38,202 bases of DNA from an uncultured Ruminococcus sp. (GCA_902786965.1 CADAEJ010000009.1:1-38202), one strand, 5' to 3'. Counted from the stretch's first letter, positions 6,529-15,001 are shown. The notes: generated by a model from the letters alone, not told the origin. Made by a program: numbers and translations.

Positions 6529-8124
6529 TTACTGCAATTCTCCTCGGTTGAACTCGGAAAGCTCAAGTCCCTCGTTCTTTTCAAGCGCCCAGCGGATATT
6601 CCACTCGCTTGTGAAAAGCAGAAGGTAGTTGTCCTTAAAGTCCTTGACAAGCTTGGTGTCGCTTGACAGCTTGAGCGTTTTGGGATCAAGGTCCTTGTTG
6701 TCTATCCAGCGTATATACGAGTAGGAAAGGCTTTCCTTGAGAAGATCAACGTTGTATTCGTTCTTCATTCTGTACTCAAAGACCTCCAGCTGAAGCACGC
6801 CGACAACGCCGACTATGACCTCCTCCATACCCGTATCAGGCTCGTGGAAGATCTGTATAGCACCCTCCTGCGCGATCTGCGTTGCGCCCTTTACGAACTG
6901 CTTTCTTTTGAGAGTATCCTTTTGGCGAACGCGCATAAAATGTTCGGGGGCAAAGGTGGGTATCGGTTCAAACTCGAACTTTTTCTTGGGATCGCAGATA
7001 GTATCACCGATAGAGAAAATACCGGGATCGAACACGCCTATTATGTCGCCTGCGTATGCCTCGTCGATTATTTCGCGCTCCTGCGCCATTATCTGCTGCG
7101 GCTGCGAAAGGCGCATTTTTTTGTTGCCCTGAACGTGCAGAACGTCCATTTCCTTATCGAACTTGCCCGAGCATACTCGCAGGAAGGTGATCCTGTCGCG
7201 GTGTGCCTTGTTCATATTCGCCTGAATTTTGAACACGAATGCCGAGAATGTCGGGTCGAACGGGTCAACGATGCCCTCTGATGACATTCTCGGTGTCGGT
7301 GAGGTCGTCATTTCAAGGAAATTTTCAAGGAAAGGCTCTACGCCGAAGTTGGTCAGCGCCGAGCCGAAGAACACGGGCGAAAGCTCGCCCTTGCGCACAG
7401 CATCTATATCAAATTCGTAGCTTGCGCCGTCGAGCAGCTCTATATCGTCCGAAAGCGTTTCGTGCAGCCACGGAGTGATGAGCTCATCAAGCGACGGGTC
7501 GGAGAGGTCGACCTCTGTTGCAGCGACCTGATGCTGCCCGTTGTTTGCTTCAAAGGAGATGATGTGGTGCTTATCTCTGTCGTAAACGCCCTTGAATTCC
7601 TTTCCGCAGCCGATAGGCCAGTTGACAGGGTAGGTCCTGATGCCGAGCTCGTTCTCTATCTGGTCAACAAGGTCAAACGGATTGCGTGCCTCTCTGTCCA
7701 TTTTGTTTATGAAAGTAAATATCGGTATATGGCGCATAACACAGACCTTGAACAGCTTTCTTGTCTGCGCCTCAACGCCCTTCGATGCGTCGATCACCAT
7801 TACTGCGGAGTCAGCCGCCATAAGCGTGCGGTAGGTGTCCTCGGAAAAGTCCTGGTGTCCGGGGGTGTCGAGGATATTTATGCAGAAGTCCTTGTACTGG
7901 AACTGCATTACCGATGATGTGACGGAAATACCTCTTTGCTTTTCTATCTCCATCCAGTCAGATACCGCGTGGCGCGAGTTCTTTTTGCCCTTTACCGCGC
8001 CTGCCTGCGCTATTGCACCGCCGTACAGCAGGAACTTTTCGGTAAGTGTTGTTTTACCTGCATCAGGGTGGGAGATAATGGCGAATGTACGCCGCCTTTT
8101 GATTTCTTCTTCCAGAGTTTTCAA
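6529..8124 (-). CDS. prfC: Peptide chain release factor 3
   Basis: Translational GTPase (531 residues) that removes release factors RF1/RF2 from the ribosome after termination. G motifs are complete: SHPDAGKTT (G1, residues 18-26), DTPGHQDF (G3) and NKMD (G4). The RF3-specific blocks KKNSRHAVSDWMEIEKQRGISV and FINKMDREARNP are present. The likely start is TTG 8124 (MKTLEEEIKRRRTF): GGAGG (8136-8132) is 7 nt before it but only 1 nt before the in-frame ATG at 8130. A longer frame to 8199 would begin upstream of the promoter. Transcribed alone from its own promoter, convergent with the lipoprotein gene. Confidence 0.96.
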   Translation of the reverse strand: MKTLEEEIKRRRTFAIISHPDAGKTTLTEKFLLYGGAIAQAGAVKGKKNSRHAVSDWMEIEKQRGISVTSSVMQFQYKDFCINILDTPGHQDFSEDTYRTLMAADSAVMVIDASKGVEAQTRKLFKVCVMRHIPIFTFINKMDREARNPFDLVDQIENELGIRTYPVNWPIGCGKEFKGVYDRDKHHIISFEANNGQHQVAATEVDLSDPSLDELITPWLHETLSDDIELLDGASYEFDIDAVRKGELSPVFFGSALTNFGVEPFLENFLEMTTSPTPRMSSEGIVDPFDPTFSAFVFKIQANMNKAHRDRITFLRVCSGKFDKEMDVLHVQGNKKMRLSQPQQIMAQEREIIDEAYAGDIIGVFDPGIFSIGDTICDPKKKFEFEPIPTFAPEHFMRVRQKDTLKRKQFVKGATQIAQEGAIQIFHEPDTGMEEVIVGVVGVLQLEVFEYRMKNEYNVDLLKESLSYSYIRWIDNKDLDPKTLKLSSDTKLVKDFKDNYLLLFTSEWNIRWALEKNEGLELSEFNRGELQ

Positions 8125-8167
8125 GCTCATTCCTCCAAGCAATCGTTTCAATTCAACATACCATAAT

Positions 8168-8196
8168 ATTATAACATAATCAGCGCGTGTTTGCAA
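8168..8196 (-). promoter_or_regulatory. Promoter of prfC
   Basis: On the minus strand: TTGCAA (8196-8191), 17-bp spacer, TATAAT (8173-8168). Confidence 0.75.
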
Positions 8197-8321
8197 CAAA
8201 AATCAAAAAGTTTAAAATTTACGCCGAGAATGTTAATGCTTGATTATTGTGAAAACAGACAAATATAAAGGTTGAATAATATTGAATATGTCTAAAAAAA
8301 CTTCATAGTCACTTAATTGTA

Positions 8322-8350
8322 TTGAAAAATTGACAGGTTTGTGGTACAAT
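8322..8350 (+). promoter_or_regulatory. Promoter of the repeat-tailed membrane protein gene
   Basis: TTGAAA (8322-8327), 17-bp spacer, TACAAT (8345-8350) preceded by extended -10 TGG. A TTGACA at 8330 is too close to this -10 to serve it. Confidence 0.65.
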
Positions 8351-8418
8351 TAAACTACATAAATATGCTGTACGAAAACTATTTTTTTGTCAGCAAAGGG
8401 GACATGGAGGACAGATAT

Positions 8419-9630
8419 ATGGGATTAGACGGTAAAAAGGAAATATCGTTAGCAAGTTTGCTGCTTATTGTATGCGGAATTGTTACTATGATACTTGCTT
8501 TTGTTGCGAACTCGGGTACAAACAAGACCAATGATACAATGAAGAACTTGAAAACGTACTCACAGACGCAGCAGTCGCAGGGGCAGCAGGGCTACAGTGC
8601 AACACCCGGAAACATGGATAACAAGAGCCTTGAGACTTTCGATGAATGGTACGGCAAGTCAAAGACCTACGGCACGATAATGATAGCTGTATCAGCGCTG
8701 CATATACTTGCAGGTCTTGCGGGACTTGTGCTCGGCGGCAAATCGGGCTCATCGACGATACTGTACGTCATCGGAGGAGTTCTTCTTTTAGCAGCGGCGG
8801 GAGTGATAATATATCCGCTTATCGCCAATAAAAAAGAATACGACCAGATAGAAACCGCGTTCAAGTTCATCAAGGAGCTTATGGATAAATTTGGCGGAGC
8901 AGCATCGTCACAGGCGCCGTTTGATCTGAACTTTGATATGCTTGCGCTCAAGCCGTTCTCGCAGATCATCACCTACACATCGGCAGTGCTTGGAATAGGT
9001 TTCCTCGGTTCTGTTGCACTTGCAAAGCAGCAAGAAGGTTCTTCATCAAGACCTATCGCGCAGAGATCCAACCCTATGAACCTCAGCGGTATAGACCAGC
9101 CTGATGATTTCTTTGCACAGTTCAACAAGCCTCCTGTACCGCAGAAGGCACCTGCACCGCAGGGACAGCCGAGACCACAGGGCGCACCGATGCCGCAGGG
9201 ACAGCCAAGACCACAGGGCGCACCGATGCCGCAAGGTCAGCCAAGACCGCAGGGCGCACCGATGCCGCAGGGACAGCCAAGACCACAGGGCGCACCGATG
9301 CCACAGGGACAGCCAAGACCACAAGGCGCACCGATGCCGCAGGGACAGCCAAGACCACAGGGCGCACCGATGCCACAGGGTCAGCCGAGACCGCAGGGCG
9401 CACCGATGCCGCAGGGTCAGCCGAGACCGCAGGGTGCACCGATGCCGCAAGGTCAGCCGAGACCTGCACCTAATGTAAGACCGGCTCCGAATGTAATGCC
9501 TGCACCGGGCGTTAAGCCTGCTGTACCCGATGATGAAGGACCGATGTCCTCGGGTACTATGGACGAGGTGGTTCTGCCAAGCGCAGAGGATCTGGAGAGG
9601 ATTCTTGGCGGAATGAGCGGACAGAAATAA
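8419..9630 (+). CDS. Membrane protein with Pro/Gln/Gly-rich repeat tail
   Basis: A 403-residue protein of unknown function. Four hydrophobic segments are seen at about residues 9-31, 84-104, 112-134 and 187-207. The stretch between the first two is Gln/Ser-rich. From about residue 247 to 350 the protein is built of a 12-residue unit (PQGQP, RPQGAPM) repeated eight times plus a partial ninth, then a short PAPNV-type repeat and an acidic end. The unit has no charge except Arg and must be disordered; it could be a wall-spanning or protein-binding tail. Start chosen at ATG 8419, 8 nt after GGAGG; an ATG at 8404 is in frame, and anything before about 8357 lies upstream of the expected transcript start. 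Isolated gene with own promoter and terminator. Confidence 0.8.
   Translation: MGLDGKKEISLASLLLIVCGIVTMILAFVANSGTNKTNDTMKNLKTYSQTQQSQGQQGYSATPGNMDNKSLETFDEWYGKSKTYGTIMIAVSALHILAGLAGLVLGGKSGSSTILYVIGGVLLLAAAGVIIYPLIANKKEYDQIETAFKFIKELMDKFGGAASSQAPFDLNFDMLALKPFSQIITYTSAVLGIGFLGSVALAKQQEGSSSRPIAQRSNPMNLSGIDQPDDFFAQFNKPPVPQKAPAPQGQPRPQGAPMPQGQPRPQGAPMPQGQPRPQGAPMPQGQPRPQGAPMPQGQPRPQGAPMPQGQPRPQGAPMPQGQPRPQGAPMPQGQPRPQGAPMPQGQPRPAPNVRPAPNVMPAPGVKPAVPDDEGPMSSGTMDEVVLPSAEDLERILGGMSGQK
9157..9444 (+). repeat. 36-bp coding minisatellite, eight copies
   Basis: Eight head-to-tail 36-bp units with period exactly 36; the word GGCGCACCGATG recurs at 9181, 9217, 9253, 9289, 9325, 9361 and 9397, with a GGTGCACCGATG variant at 9433. 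Units differ only at scattered synonymous third positions. A partial ninth copy follows. Confidence 0.97.
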
Positions 9631-9644
9631 TAGCAAAAATAAAA

Positions 9645-9681
9645 AATTCCCGAACCGTAAAAAGTTCGGGAATTATTTTTT
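9645..9681. terminator. Bidirectional terminator between convergent genes
   Basis: Perfect 11-bp stem AATTCCCGAAC (9645-9655) with GTTCGGGAATT (9664-9674), A-run before and ATTTTTTG after. Shared by the repeat-protein gene and trkH. Confidence 0.9.
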
Positions 9682-9684
9682 GTT

Positions 9685-11151
9685 TTAGTACAGCTTCTTT
9701 ATCCACATAGACGGTGCAAACATCATCATCACGGGGATACATTCAAGTCGCCCAAGCAGCATATCAAGGCTCAAAGTGTACTTTGAAAGGTCTGAAAGCT
9801 GTGAGAAGTTGCACATAGGTCCGACCTTGTTAAGACCCGGTCCTATGTTATTGAAGCAGGTCGTTACAGATGTGAACGATGTCGTGAAATCCAGATTGTT
9901 CAGCGAGATTATCAGCAGCGATGCAAAGAATATCAGAATGTAGATTATAAGGTAGCCGCTTACGCCGTGTACTGTTTCAAGATTGAGTGATTTATCGTCT
10001 GATTTGACTACGTTGACTGATTTAGGGTGCAGCAGCTTGCGAAGGTTGCGCTTTGCTGTGCGCACAAGTATCAGCACTCTTGATACCTTGAATCCGCCGC
10101 CCGTAGAGCCTGCGCACGCACCTATGAACATCAGCAGTACAAGTATCACCTTTGAGAACTCGGGCCACTGGTCAAAGTCCGCCGTGGCGAAGCCCGTCGA
10201 GGTCATTATAGAGCCGACCTGGAAGGAAGAGTATCTGAATGCTTTTGAAAAGCTGTTGTAAACTCCGTACGCCATAGTGTTTGCGCAGATAAGACCGATA
10301 GAAACGAATATCGTTCCCAGGTAAAGCTTTAGCTCGGAGTTCTTATAGATATCCGAAAAACGCTTGATGACAATAAAGTAGTAAATATTGAAGTTTACGC
10401 CGAACATTATCATAAATACCGTGACAACGCCTTCAATATATGCCGAGTTGTAAAAACCGAGTCCCGCATTCTTGATGCCGAAGCCGCCTGTGCCTGCCGT
10501 GCCGAATGTTGTGCAGACGCTGTCGTACAGCGGCATTCCGCCGAACACGAGGAAGATTATCATGATAAGTGTAAGCACCGCGTAGATAACATACAGTATC
10601 AGCGCGGAGGATTTGCCCTTTGGTACGAGTTTTTCTACCGTAGGCCCGGGGCATTCCGCACGCATAAGCTGAAGGCTTGATGATTTCTTGTCAGACGGAA
10701 GGATCGCTACCGTAAGCACCAGAACTCCCATACCGCCGACCCAGTGTGTAAAGCATCTCCAGAACTGCATTCCCTTTGTGAGAGCTTCCACATCTGTAAG
10801 TATTGACGAGCCTGTTGTGGTAAAGCCCGAGATACTCTCGAAAAATGCGTTGCAGAAATTTGGTATCTCACCGCTGATATAAAACGGCAGAGCGCCGTAC
10901 AGCGATATGACTATCCACGCGGAGACAGCTATCGCAACGCCGTCGCGGAAGTTCATATTGTCTGTATCTTTTAACTTTGTGAGAAATAGTATCGGTATCT
11001 GAAGGGCAGCTATGCAGGCTGCAACTATCACAAATACCTGCCAGGTCTTTGTTTCGCCGTAGTACAGGGCGACTGCGGCAGGCAAAAGCATCAGCCCCGC
11101 TTCGATGAGCACTATCTGCGCGAGCGAGTGCAGAACTATCTTCTTGTTCAA
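9685..11151 (-). CDS. trkH: Potassium uptake protein TrkH/KtrB family
   Basis: Membrane subunit (488 residues) of a Trk/Ktr potassium transporter. Four pore-loop repeats each keep the selectivity Gly: [28 protein letters not shown] and [10 protein letters not shown]. The [15 protein letters not shown] block is typical of TrkH. Start is TTG 11151, with GGAG 9 nt upstream; this site overlaps the trkA stop, 12 bp away, so the two are translationally linked. Length and hydrophobic pattern fit the full family. No truncation is seen; the C-terminus ([12 protein letters not shown]) reaches the terminator. Confidence 0.95.
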   Translation of the reverse strand: MNKKIVLHSLAQIVLIEAGLMLLPAAVALYYGETKTWQVFVIVAACIAALQIPILFLTKLKDTDNMNFRDGVAIAVSAWIVISLYGALPFYISGEIPNFCNAFFESISGFTTTGSSILTDVEALTKGMQFWRCFTHWVGGMGVLVLTVAILPSDKKSSSLQLMRAECPGPTVEKLVPKGKSSALILYVIYAVLTLIMIIFLVFGGMPLYDSVCTTFGTAGTGGFGIKNAGLGFYNSAYIEGVVTVFMIMFGVNFNIYYFIVIKRFSDIYKNSELKLYLGTIFVSIGLICANTMAYGVYNSFSKAFRYSSFQVGSIMTSTGFATADFDQWPEFSKVILVLLMFIGACAGSTGGGFKVSRVLILVRTAKRNLRKLLHPKSVNVVKSDDKSLNLETVHGVSGYLIIYILIFFASLLIISLNNLDFTTSFTSVTTCFNNIGPGLNKVGPMCNFSQLSDLSKYTLSLDMLLGRLECIPVMMMFAPSMWIKKLY

Positions 11152-11163
11152 AAGAATTATCTC

Positions 11164-12525
11164 CTATTCCAATATGTCTCGCAGCTCTGAAAAGCGCTGG
11201 TCTTTGGTTACGATTATGACCGAGTCATCAAGCTCGATGGTGTCGCTTCCGTTTGGAATGATGACCTGACGTTTTCTTATTATCGCACAAATAAGTATGT
11301 TCTTTTTTATCCTGACATCCTTCAGAGGAATGCCCGTGAGATGCGGAATATTCTCCTTGATGTTGAACTCTATCGCCTCGACCTTATTGCCTACGATGTG
11401 GTAATGCGATTCGATACGGCTTTCAGACGATGCGTTTTCAAGCGAGCGCACATAGCTCAGGATCGTTCCCGTAGTCAGCAGCTTTGGCATAACTATCGTG
11501 TCAAGCCCGAGCATTCTCGCCATATCAATGTATGAATCTCTGTTGATTTTTGTTATCGTTTTAGCGCCCGAATTGTTCTTTGCGTACAGTGACATGATGA
11601 TATTCTCCTCATCAAGTCCCGAGAGCGCCACGAAAGCATCGACTTCCTTGATGCCCTCGTCCAGCAGCAGCTCCTGGTCTGTGCCGTCGCCGTGGATTAT
11701 CGTAGCTTTCGGCACATCATCGCAAAGCTCTGTGCAGCGGTTGTAGTCTTTTTCTATTACCTTGACGCGCATACCCATTGATGAAAGCTGCTTTGCAAGG
11801 TAGTAGCCTATCTTTCCGCCGCCGACTATCATTACCGACTTTATCTTATTCTTGACAAGACCGTTCTCGCGGAAGAAACGCTCTATGTCAGAATGTGATG
11901 CTGCAACGTTTATTCTGTCGCCTGCGTGCAGAACAAAATCACCCGAAGGGATAAACGTTCCGCTTTCGCGCTGAACGGCGCAGATAAGAAATTTCAGGCG
12001 CAGCCTTTTATATATCTCCGCAAGGGTCAGCCCGATAAGCTGTGAATCCTCCGATATCTTCAGTTCGACCATTTCGACCCTGCCCTTGCCGAACACCTCG
12101 ACCTTTGCAGCGGTCGGGAAGACAAGTCCGTTTGCTATCTCACGCGCGGTGGTAAGCTCGGGGTTGATTATAAGCGCAAGTCCGAGGTTATTTTTGATTA
12201 TATCTATCTGGTCATAATACTCGGGGTTTCTTACGCGGCAGATGGTCCTTTTAGCGCCGAGCTGTCTGCCAAGCATACAGCAGACCATATTGAGCTCGTC
12301 GTGTGCGGTAGTTGCAATAAGAAGGTCTGCACCCTTGATGCCTGCCTGGAGCTGAACATCGGCTGTGGCACCGTTACCCTCTATACACATTATATCCTGC
12401 GAGTTGAGCAGCTTTTTGACCGCCTCGGGATTGCTGTCAACGGCAATAACGTTATGCCCCTCCTCAACAAGCTGCTGGGAGAGCGTACTGCCTATTTTAC
12501 CAGCACCTATCACTACAAATCTCAT
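11164..12525 (-). CDS. trkA: Trk system potassium transporter regulatory subunit TrkA
   Basis: Cytoplasmic gating ring subunit (453 residues) with two tandem RCK halves, each with an NAD(H)/ATP-binding Rossmann fold (GAGKIGS near residue 7; GGGKIGYYLAKQL near 234) followed by a TrkA-C domain. In this family nucleotides, and in Firmicutes often cyclic di-AMP, bind such domains to control potassium flow. It is the first gene of the trkA-trkH operon, driven by a perfect consensus promoter. The ATG at 12525 is separated from its only good Shine-Dalgarno (GGAGG, 12561-12557) by 31 nt, of which 20 form a hairpin; see the separate leader entry. Protein alignment supports this ATG because GAGKIGS starts right after it. 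Confidence 0.95.
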   Translation of the reverse strand: MRFVVIGAGKIGSTLSQQLVEEGHNVIAVDSNPEAVKKLLNSQDIMCIEGNGATADVQLQAGIKGADLLIATTAHDELNMVCCMLGRQLGAKRTICRVRNPEYYDQIDIIKNNLGLALIINPELTTAREIANGLVFPTAAKVEVFGKGRVEMVELKISEDSQLIGLTLAEIYKRLRLKFLICAVQRESGTFIPSGDFVLHAGDRINVAASHSDIERFFRENGLVKNKIKSVMIVGGGKIGYYLAKQLSSMGMRVKVIEKDYNRCTELCDDVPKATIIHGDGTDQELLLDEGIKEVDAFVALSGLDEENIIMSLYAKNNSGAKTITKINRDSYIDMARMLGLDTIVMPKLLTTGTILSYVRSLENASSESRIESHYHIVGNKVEAIEFNIKENIPHLTGIPLKDVRIKKNILICAIIRKRQVIIPNGSDTIELDDSVIIVTKDQRFSELRDILE

Positions 12526-12561
12526 AATGGTGATATACTTGCAGATGCAAGTATTTCCTCC
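12526..12561 (-). promoter_or_regulatory. trkA leader: hairpin between Shine-Dalgarno and start codon
   Basis: On the minus strand GGAGG (12561-12557) is followed by AA, a perfect 9-bp inverted repeat (ATACTTGCA, 2 nt, TGCAAGTAT; 12554-12535), 9 nt, then ATG. Folding the hairpin brings the effective spacing from 31 nt to 11 nt. The same palindrome could instead be an operator. A TTG inside it could begin a 17-codon frame overlapping trkA out of frame. Confidence 0.7.
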
Positions 12562-12588
12562 TTTTCAATTATAGTAAACACACACTAA

Positions 12589-12617
12589 ATTATACACCCG
12601 TGCGGCTGTATTGTCAA
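12589..12617 (-). promoter_or_regulatory. Consensus promoter of trkA-trkH
   Basis: On the minus strand: TTGACA (12617-12612), 17-bp spacer, TATAAT (12594-12589). Start of transcription expected near 12582, so the leader is about 57 nt. Confidence 0.85.
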
Positions 12618-12681
12618 TATTGAACAGTTGACAAAGAAACCTCACTAAATGGGTCTTTTTTTGTGATTTAGACAGAAAAAA

Positions 12682-12716
12682 CAGCCCGATAAGCACCAAA
12701 GCGGTACTATCGGGCT
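12682..12716 (-). terminator. Terminator of the RNase Z gene
   Basis: Stem AGCCCGATA (12682-12690) with TATCGGGCT (12708-12716); the loop partly pairs. On the minus strand a T-run (complement of 12676-12681) follows. Confidence 0.8.
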
Positions 12717-12720
12717 TGTA

Positions 12721-13623
12721 TCAGCCTAATGATTTTTTCTGCCCGTCCTTGCTTATGACGGTGTTGCCAAACTGCGCTCTGACCTGTTTTTCGTAAGCCT
12801 TTGGGTTTGGCAGAGAGGGGCTGTAATGGGTCAGCCAAAGCTCCTTTGAGCCTGAACGCGCTGCGATATCGGCGCTTTGCGAGAACACCATATGTCCCTT
12901 TTCGCGCGCTTTGTCTATCATATCGTCCTCGCCGTACATACCCTCGCACACAAGCAGGTCTGAATCTTTTGCGAATTCTGCCATTTCGTCAAATGCAACG
13001 GTATCGGTCATATAGGTTATCTTTATCGGCGCTCTTGCGTCATCTGTGACCATATCGGTAGTTATCTCCCTGCCGTCAATGATAACGCTCTCGCCGCTGT
13101 GCAGCTGCCGCCAGTAGCGAACGTCAACGCCGAGGTCTTCCGCCTTCTGCGGATTGAACACGGGCTTCCTGTCAAGCCTGAAGGAGTATCCGAGGCAGGG
13201 TATGCCGTGGCGCAGAGGCAGTGTAGAAACGGTCATATCGTTCCACTGGAGCTGGCTGGTGCGCTTGCTGTCAAGCTCGACTATATCTATGCCGTACGGC
13301 AGAAGCGGGCATATGCAGCAGATATTCTTGATTATGCGTGCAAGACCGTTGCAGCCGTAGATGGTGAGCATACTTGTCTTGCCTGTGTTGCCTATTGACA
13401 AAAGCAGCCCTGCAAGACCTGAGATATGGTCTGCGTGGAAGTGGGTGATAAAGATAGCATCTATCTTGCTTAGCTTGCAGCCGTATTTGGTGATGGCTAT
13501 TTGTGTACCCTCTCCGCAGTCTACAAGAGCAGCTCTGCCGTTATATTCTATCCAAAAGGTAGTCAGCCATCTGGCGGGCAGCGGCATAGTTCCGCCTGTA
13601 CCTGCGAGGCATACATCTATCAT
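12721..13623 (-). CDS. rnz: Ribonuclease Z
   Basis: Metallo-beta-lactamase-fold endonuclease (300 residues) that trims tRNA 3' ends. The zinc motif HFHADH is at residues 61-66. The N-terminal LAGTGGTMPLPARWLT block and the late LTHYSP are family signatures, and the length fits a short-form RNase Z. It would be needed for tRNAs lacking encoded CCA such as the tRNA-Ala at 245. Start ATG 13623 has GAGGG 7 nt upstream. It has its own promoter although it lies downstream of the glycosylase gene on the same strand (117-bp gap). Confidence 0.93.
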   Translation of the reverse strand: MIDVCLAGTGGTMPLPARWLTTFWIEYNGRAALVDCGEGTQIAITKYGCKLSKIDAIFITHFHADHISGLAGLLLSIGNTGKTSMLTIYGCNGLARIIKNICCICPLLPYGIDIVELDSKRTSQLQWNDMTVSTLPLRHGIPCLGYSFRLDRKPVFNPQKAEDLGVDVRYWRQLHSGESVIIDGREITTDMVTDDARAPIKITYMTDTVAFDEMAEFAKDSDLLVCEGMYGEDDMIDKAREKGHMVFSQSADIAARSGSKELWLTHYSPSLPNPKAYEKQVRAQFGNTVISKDGQKKSLG

Positions 13624-13668
13624 TTTCTCACCCTCATTTCAATGCAAAAAACACAAATTATATCTAAT

Positions 13669-13697
13669 ATTATGGAACAAACTGTACGATTTGTCAA
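13669..13697 (-). promoter_or_regulatory. Promoter of the RNase Z gene
   Basis: On the minus strand: TTGACA (13697-13692), 17-bp spacer, CATAAT (13674-13669). Confidence 0.65.
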
Positions 13698-13740
13698 TGC
13701 ACAAATTGTTAATATGCAAAAAACAAATCGAAATCCGCCG

Positions 13741-14547
13741 TTATTTAAGGCTGCGTATGTAGTGGAAAAGATACTGCTGTGCGATGCCTTCAAGCCCCTT
13801 GGTACACTCGGGCAAGCCGTTTGGATACCACTGCGACATAACGCGCTTGACCCACACATCTTTCGGAAAAGCGTCCACGCGGTAGAAGCCGAACAGCAGC
13901 GCACAGTCCGCGACCTTCGGCCCCACGCCTTTTATGGTCATAAGTGTGTTCCTCGCCTCGTCAAGCGGCAGAGTGCGCACGGCATCGAGGTCTATCTCGC
14001 CGCCGAGGATCTTTGAGACCGCGTCTACAAGGTACTTTGCGCGAAACCCCGACCGCAGATAGCCGAGGCTGTCGATAGTTTCATCCCGCATCATCTCGGC
14101 AGACGGGTAGCCGCCGTAATGCTCGCACAAGCGCCCGATAATGCCCTTTATACGCGGTATGTTGTTGTTCTGGCTGATGATGAATGATGACAGCGACTCC
14201 CAGCTGTCCTGCCTTAAAATGCGTATGCCGCCTGCGAACGCGCAAGCCTTTGCGAGCGTTTCATCGCTTGAGAACCTGCGCTTTATCTCGCCGTAATCGG
14301 TGTCAAGGTCAAAGTAGTCCTTCCAGATGTTCAGAAAGTCCTGCTCGGTCGTATCGTGCAGCCTGAAAAGGTCGCTGCCGTTTTCGCAGCTTATGGTGAG
14401 CTGCTTGTTGAGGAATGCGCCGTGATAAGTGTTCCCTGCGATCTTTTCCCAGCGGAACGCCTGCCCGCAGTCAAGGGTATCATCAAGCGCAAAGTCGCTT
14501 TGGCGCAGCAAAATATCATTTCCGTCGATCTTATAGTCAATAGCCAT
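13741..14547 (-). CDS. 8-oxoguanine DNA glycosylase/AP lyase, OGG1 type
   Basis: Base-excision repair enzyme (268 residues) that removes 8-oxoguanine and nicks the abasic site. The N-terminal OGG_N domain (about 5-115, with DCGQAFRWEKI) is followed by the helix-hairpin-helix GPD domain. The hairpin GVGPKVADC carries the catalytic Lys211, and the conserved Asp230 sits in FPKDVWV, matching Lys249 and Asp268 of human OGG1. ATG 14547 has GGAG 8 nt upstream, and this site lies in the end of the Imm1-like gene 3 bp away, so the two are co-transcribed. Confidence 0.93.
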   Translation of the reverse strand: MAIDYKIDGNDILLRQSDFALDDTLDCGQAFRWEKIAGNTYHGAFLNKQLTISCENGSDLFRLHDTTEQDFLNIWKDYFDLDTDYGEIKRRFSSDETLAKACAFAGGIRILRQDSWESLSSFIISQNNNIPRIKGIIGRLCEHYGGYPSAEMMRDETIDSLGYLRSGFRAKYLVDAVSKILGGEIDLDAVRTLPLDEARNTLMTIKGVGPKVADCALLFGFYRVDAFPKDVWVKRVMSQWYPNGLPECTKGLEGIAQQYLFHYIRSLK

Positions 14548-14550
14548 TTT

Positions 14551-14901
14551 TCACACTCCGTACTGCCATTTTATGCAATCAGGTCTTGTCAGGGTGAGGC
14601 AGAATTCTCTGACGCACTGCAAAGCGGTGTCTATGCTTATCACAGCATCGGCAGGGGCTTCCCATTCGACTCCGCCTGCGAGAAAGATCGCGCTTTGCGT
14701 GCTTTCGCTGCGGGACATCCACATATCGCCTTCGTCCGCGCCGAAATAGTTCACGCACGCATTTCCGCCGTTTGTCAGCAGCGCAAGGCAAGGGTATTTT
14801 TCCCTGCCGCTTATCCATATCTCGCGCGATGTGCGCACGGCGCTTTCGATCTGCTCGGTGCTGTCGGTGAAAAAGGCCGAATCCTCGGTGCTGATGTGCA
14901 T
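14551..14901 (-). CDS. Small protein resembling Imm1 immunity proteins
   Basis: A 116-residue soluble protein. The C-terminal half fits the Imm1 pattern I recall: YFGADEG...S followed by a Gly/Pro segment, then the ending REFCLTLTRPDCIKW, resembling the Imm1 motif of Glu-Phe, a short gap, Pro, and a final Trp. Imm1 proteins usually neutralise contact-dependent or polymorphic toxins, but no toxin gene is nearby, so the role here is unclear; such folds also occur as orphans. ATG 14901 is chosen because AAGGAG lies 10 nt before it; an ATG at 14910 is only 1 nt from that site. First gene of an operon with the 8-oxoguanine glycosylase. Confidence 0.6.
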   Translation of the reverse strand: MHISTEDSAFFTDSTEQIESAVRTSREIWISGREKYPCLALLTNGGNACVNYFGADEGDMWMSRSESTQSAIFLAGGVEWEAPADAVISIDTALQCVREFCLTLTRPDCIKWQYGV

Positions 14902-14933
14902 TTTCCGCATACTCCTTAATTTACACAAAATAC

Positions 14934-14962
14934 TTGAAAAACCTCTCAAAATACATTATATT
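14934..14962 (+). promoter_or_regulatory. Promoter of the DUF6062 gene
   Basis: TTGAAA (14934-14939), 17-bp spacer, TATATT (14957-14962). It overlaps the opposing promoter at 14955-14983. Confidence 0.55.
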
Positions 14963-14983
14963 ATAATCAGGCTGATTTTTCAA
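14955..14983 (-). promoter_or_regulatory. Promoter of the Imm1-like/glycosylase operon
   Basis: On the minus strand: TTGAAA (14983-14978), 17-bp spacer, TATAAT (14960-14955). Its -10 overlaps the plus-strand -10, so the two promoters should exclude one another. Confidence 0.65.
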
Positions 14984-15001
14984 GAGGAAAGGACAGGTTT
15001 T

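Noticed and set aside
9157-9444. 36-bp repeats as a CRISPR array
   Set aside because: Units are directly adjacent with no spacers and keep one protein frame; no cas genes are near.
9046-9636. Long open frames on the other strand and in another frame across the repeat region (196, 115 and 124 codons)
   Set aside because: A 36-bp repeat has a length divisible by three, so every frame free of stops in one unit stays open through all. They are shadows of the repeat, without ribosome sites.
12526-12582. A cyclic di-AMP (ydaO) or other potassium riboswitch before trkA
   Set aside because: The leader is only about 57 nt and forms a single simple hairpin; too short for known classes.
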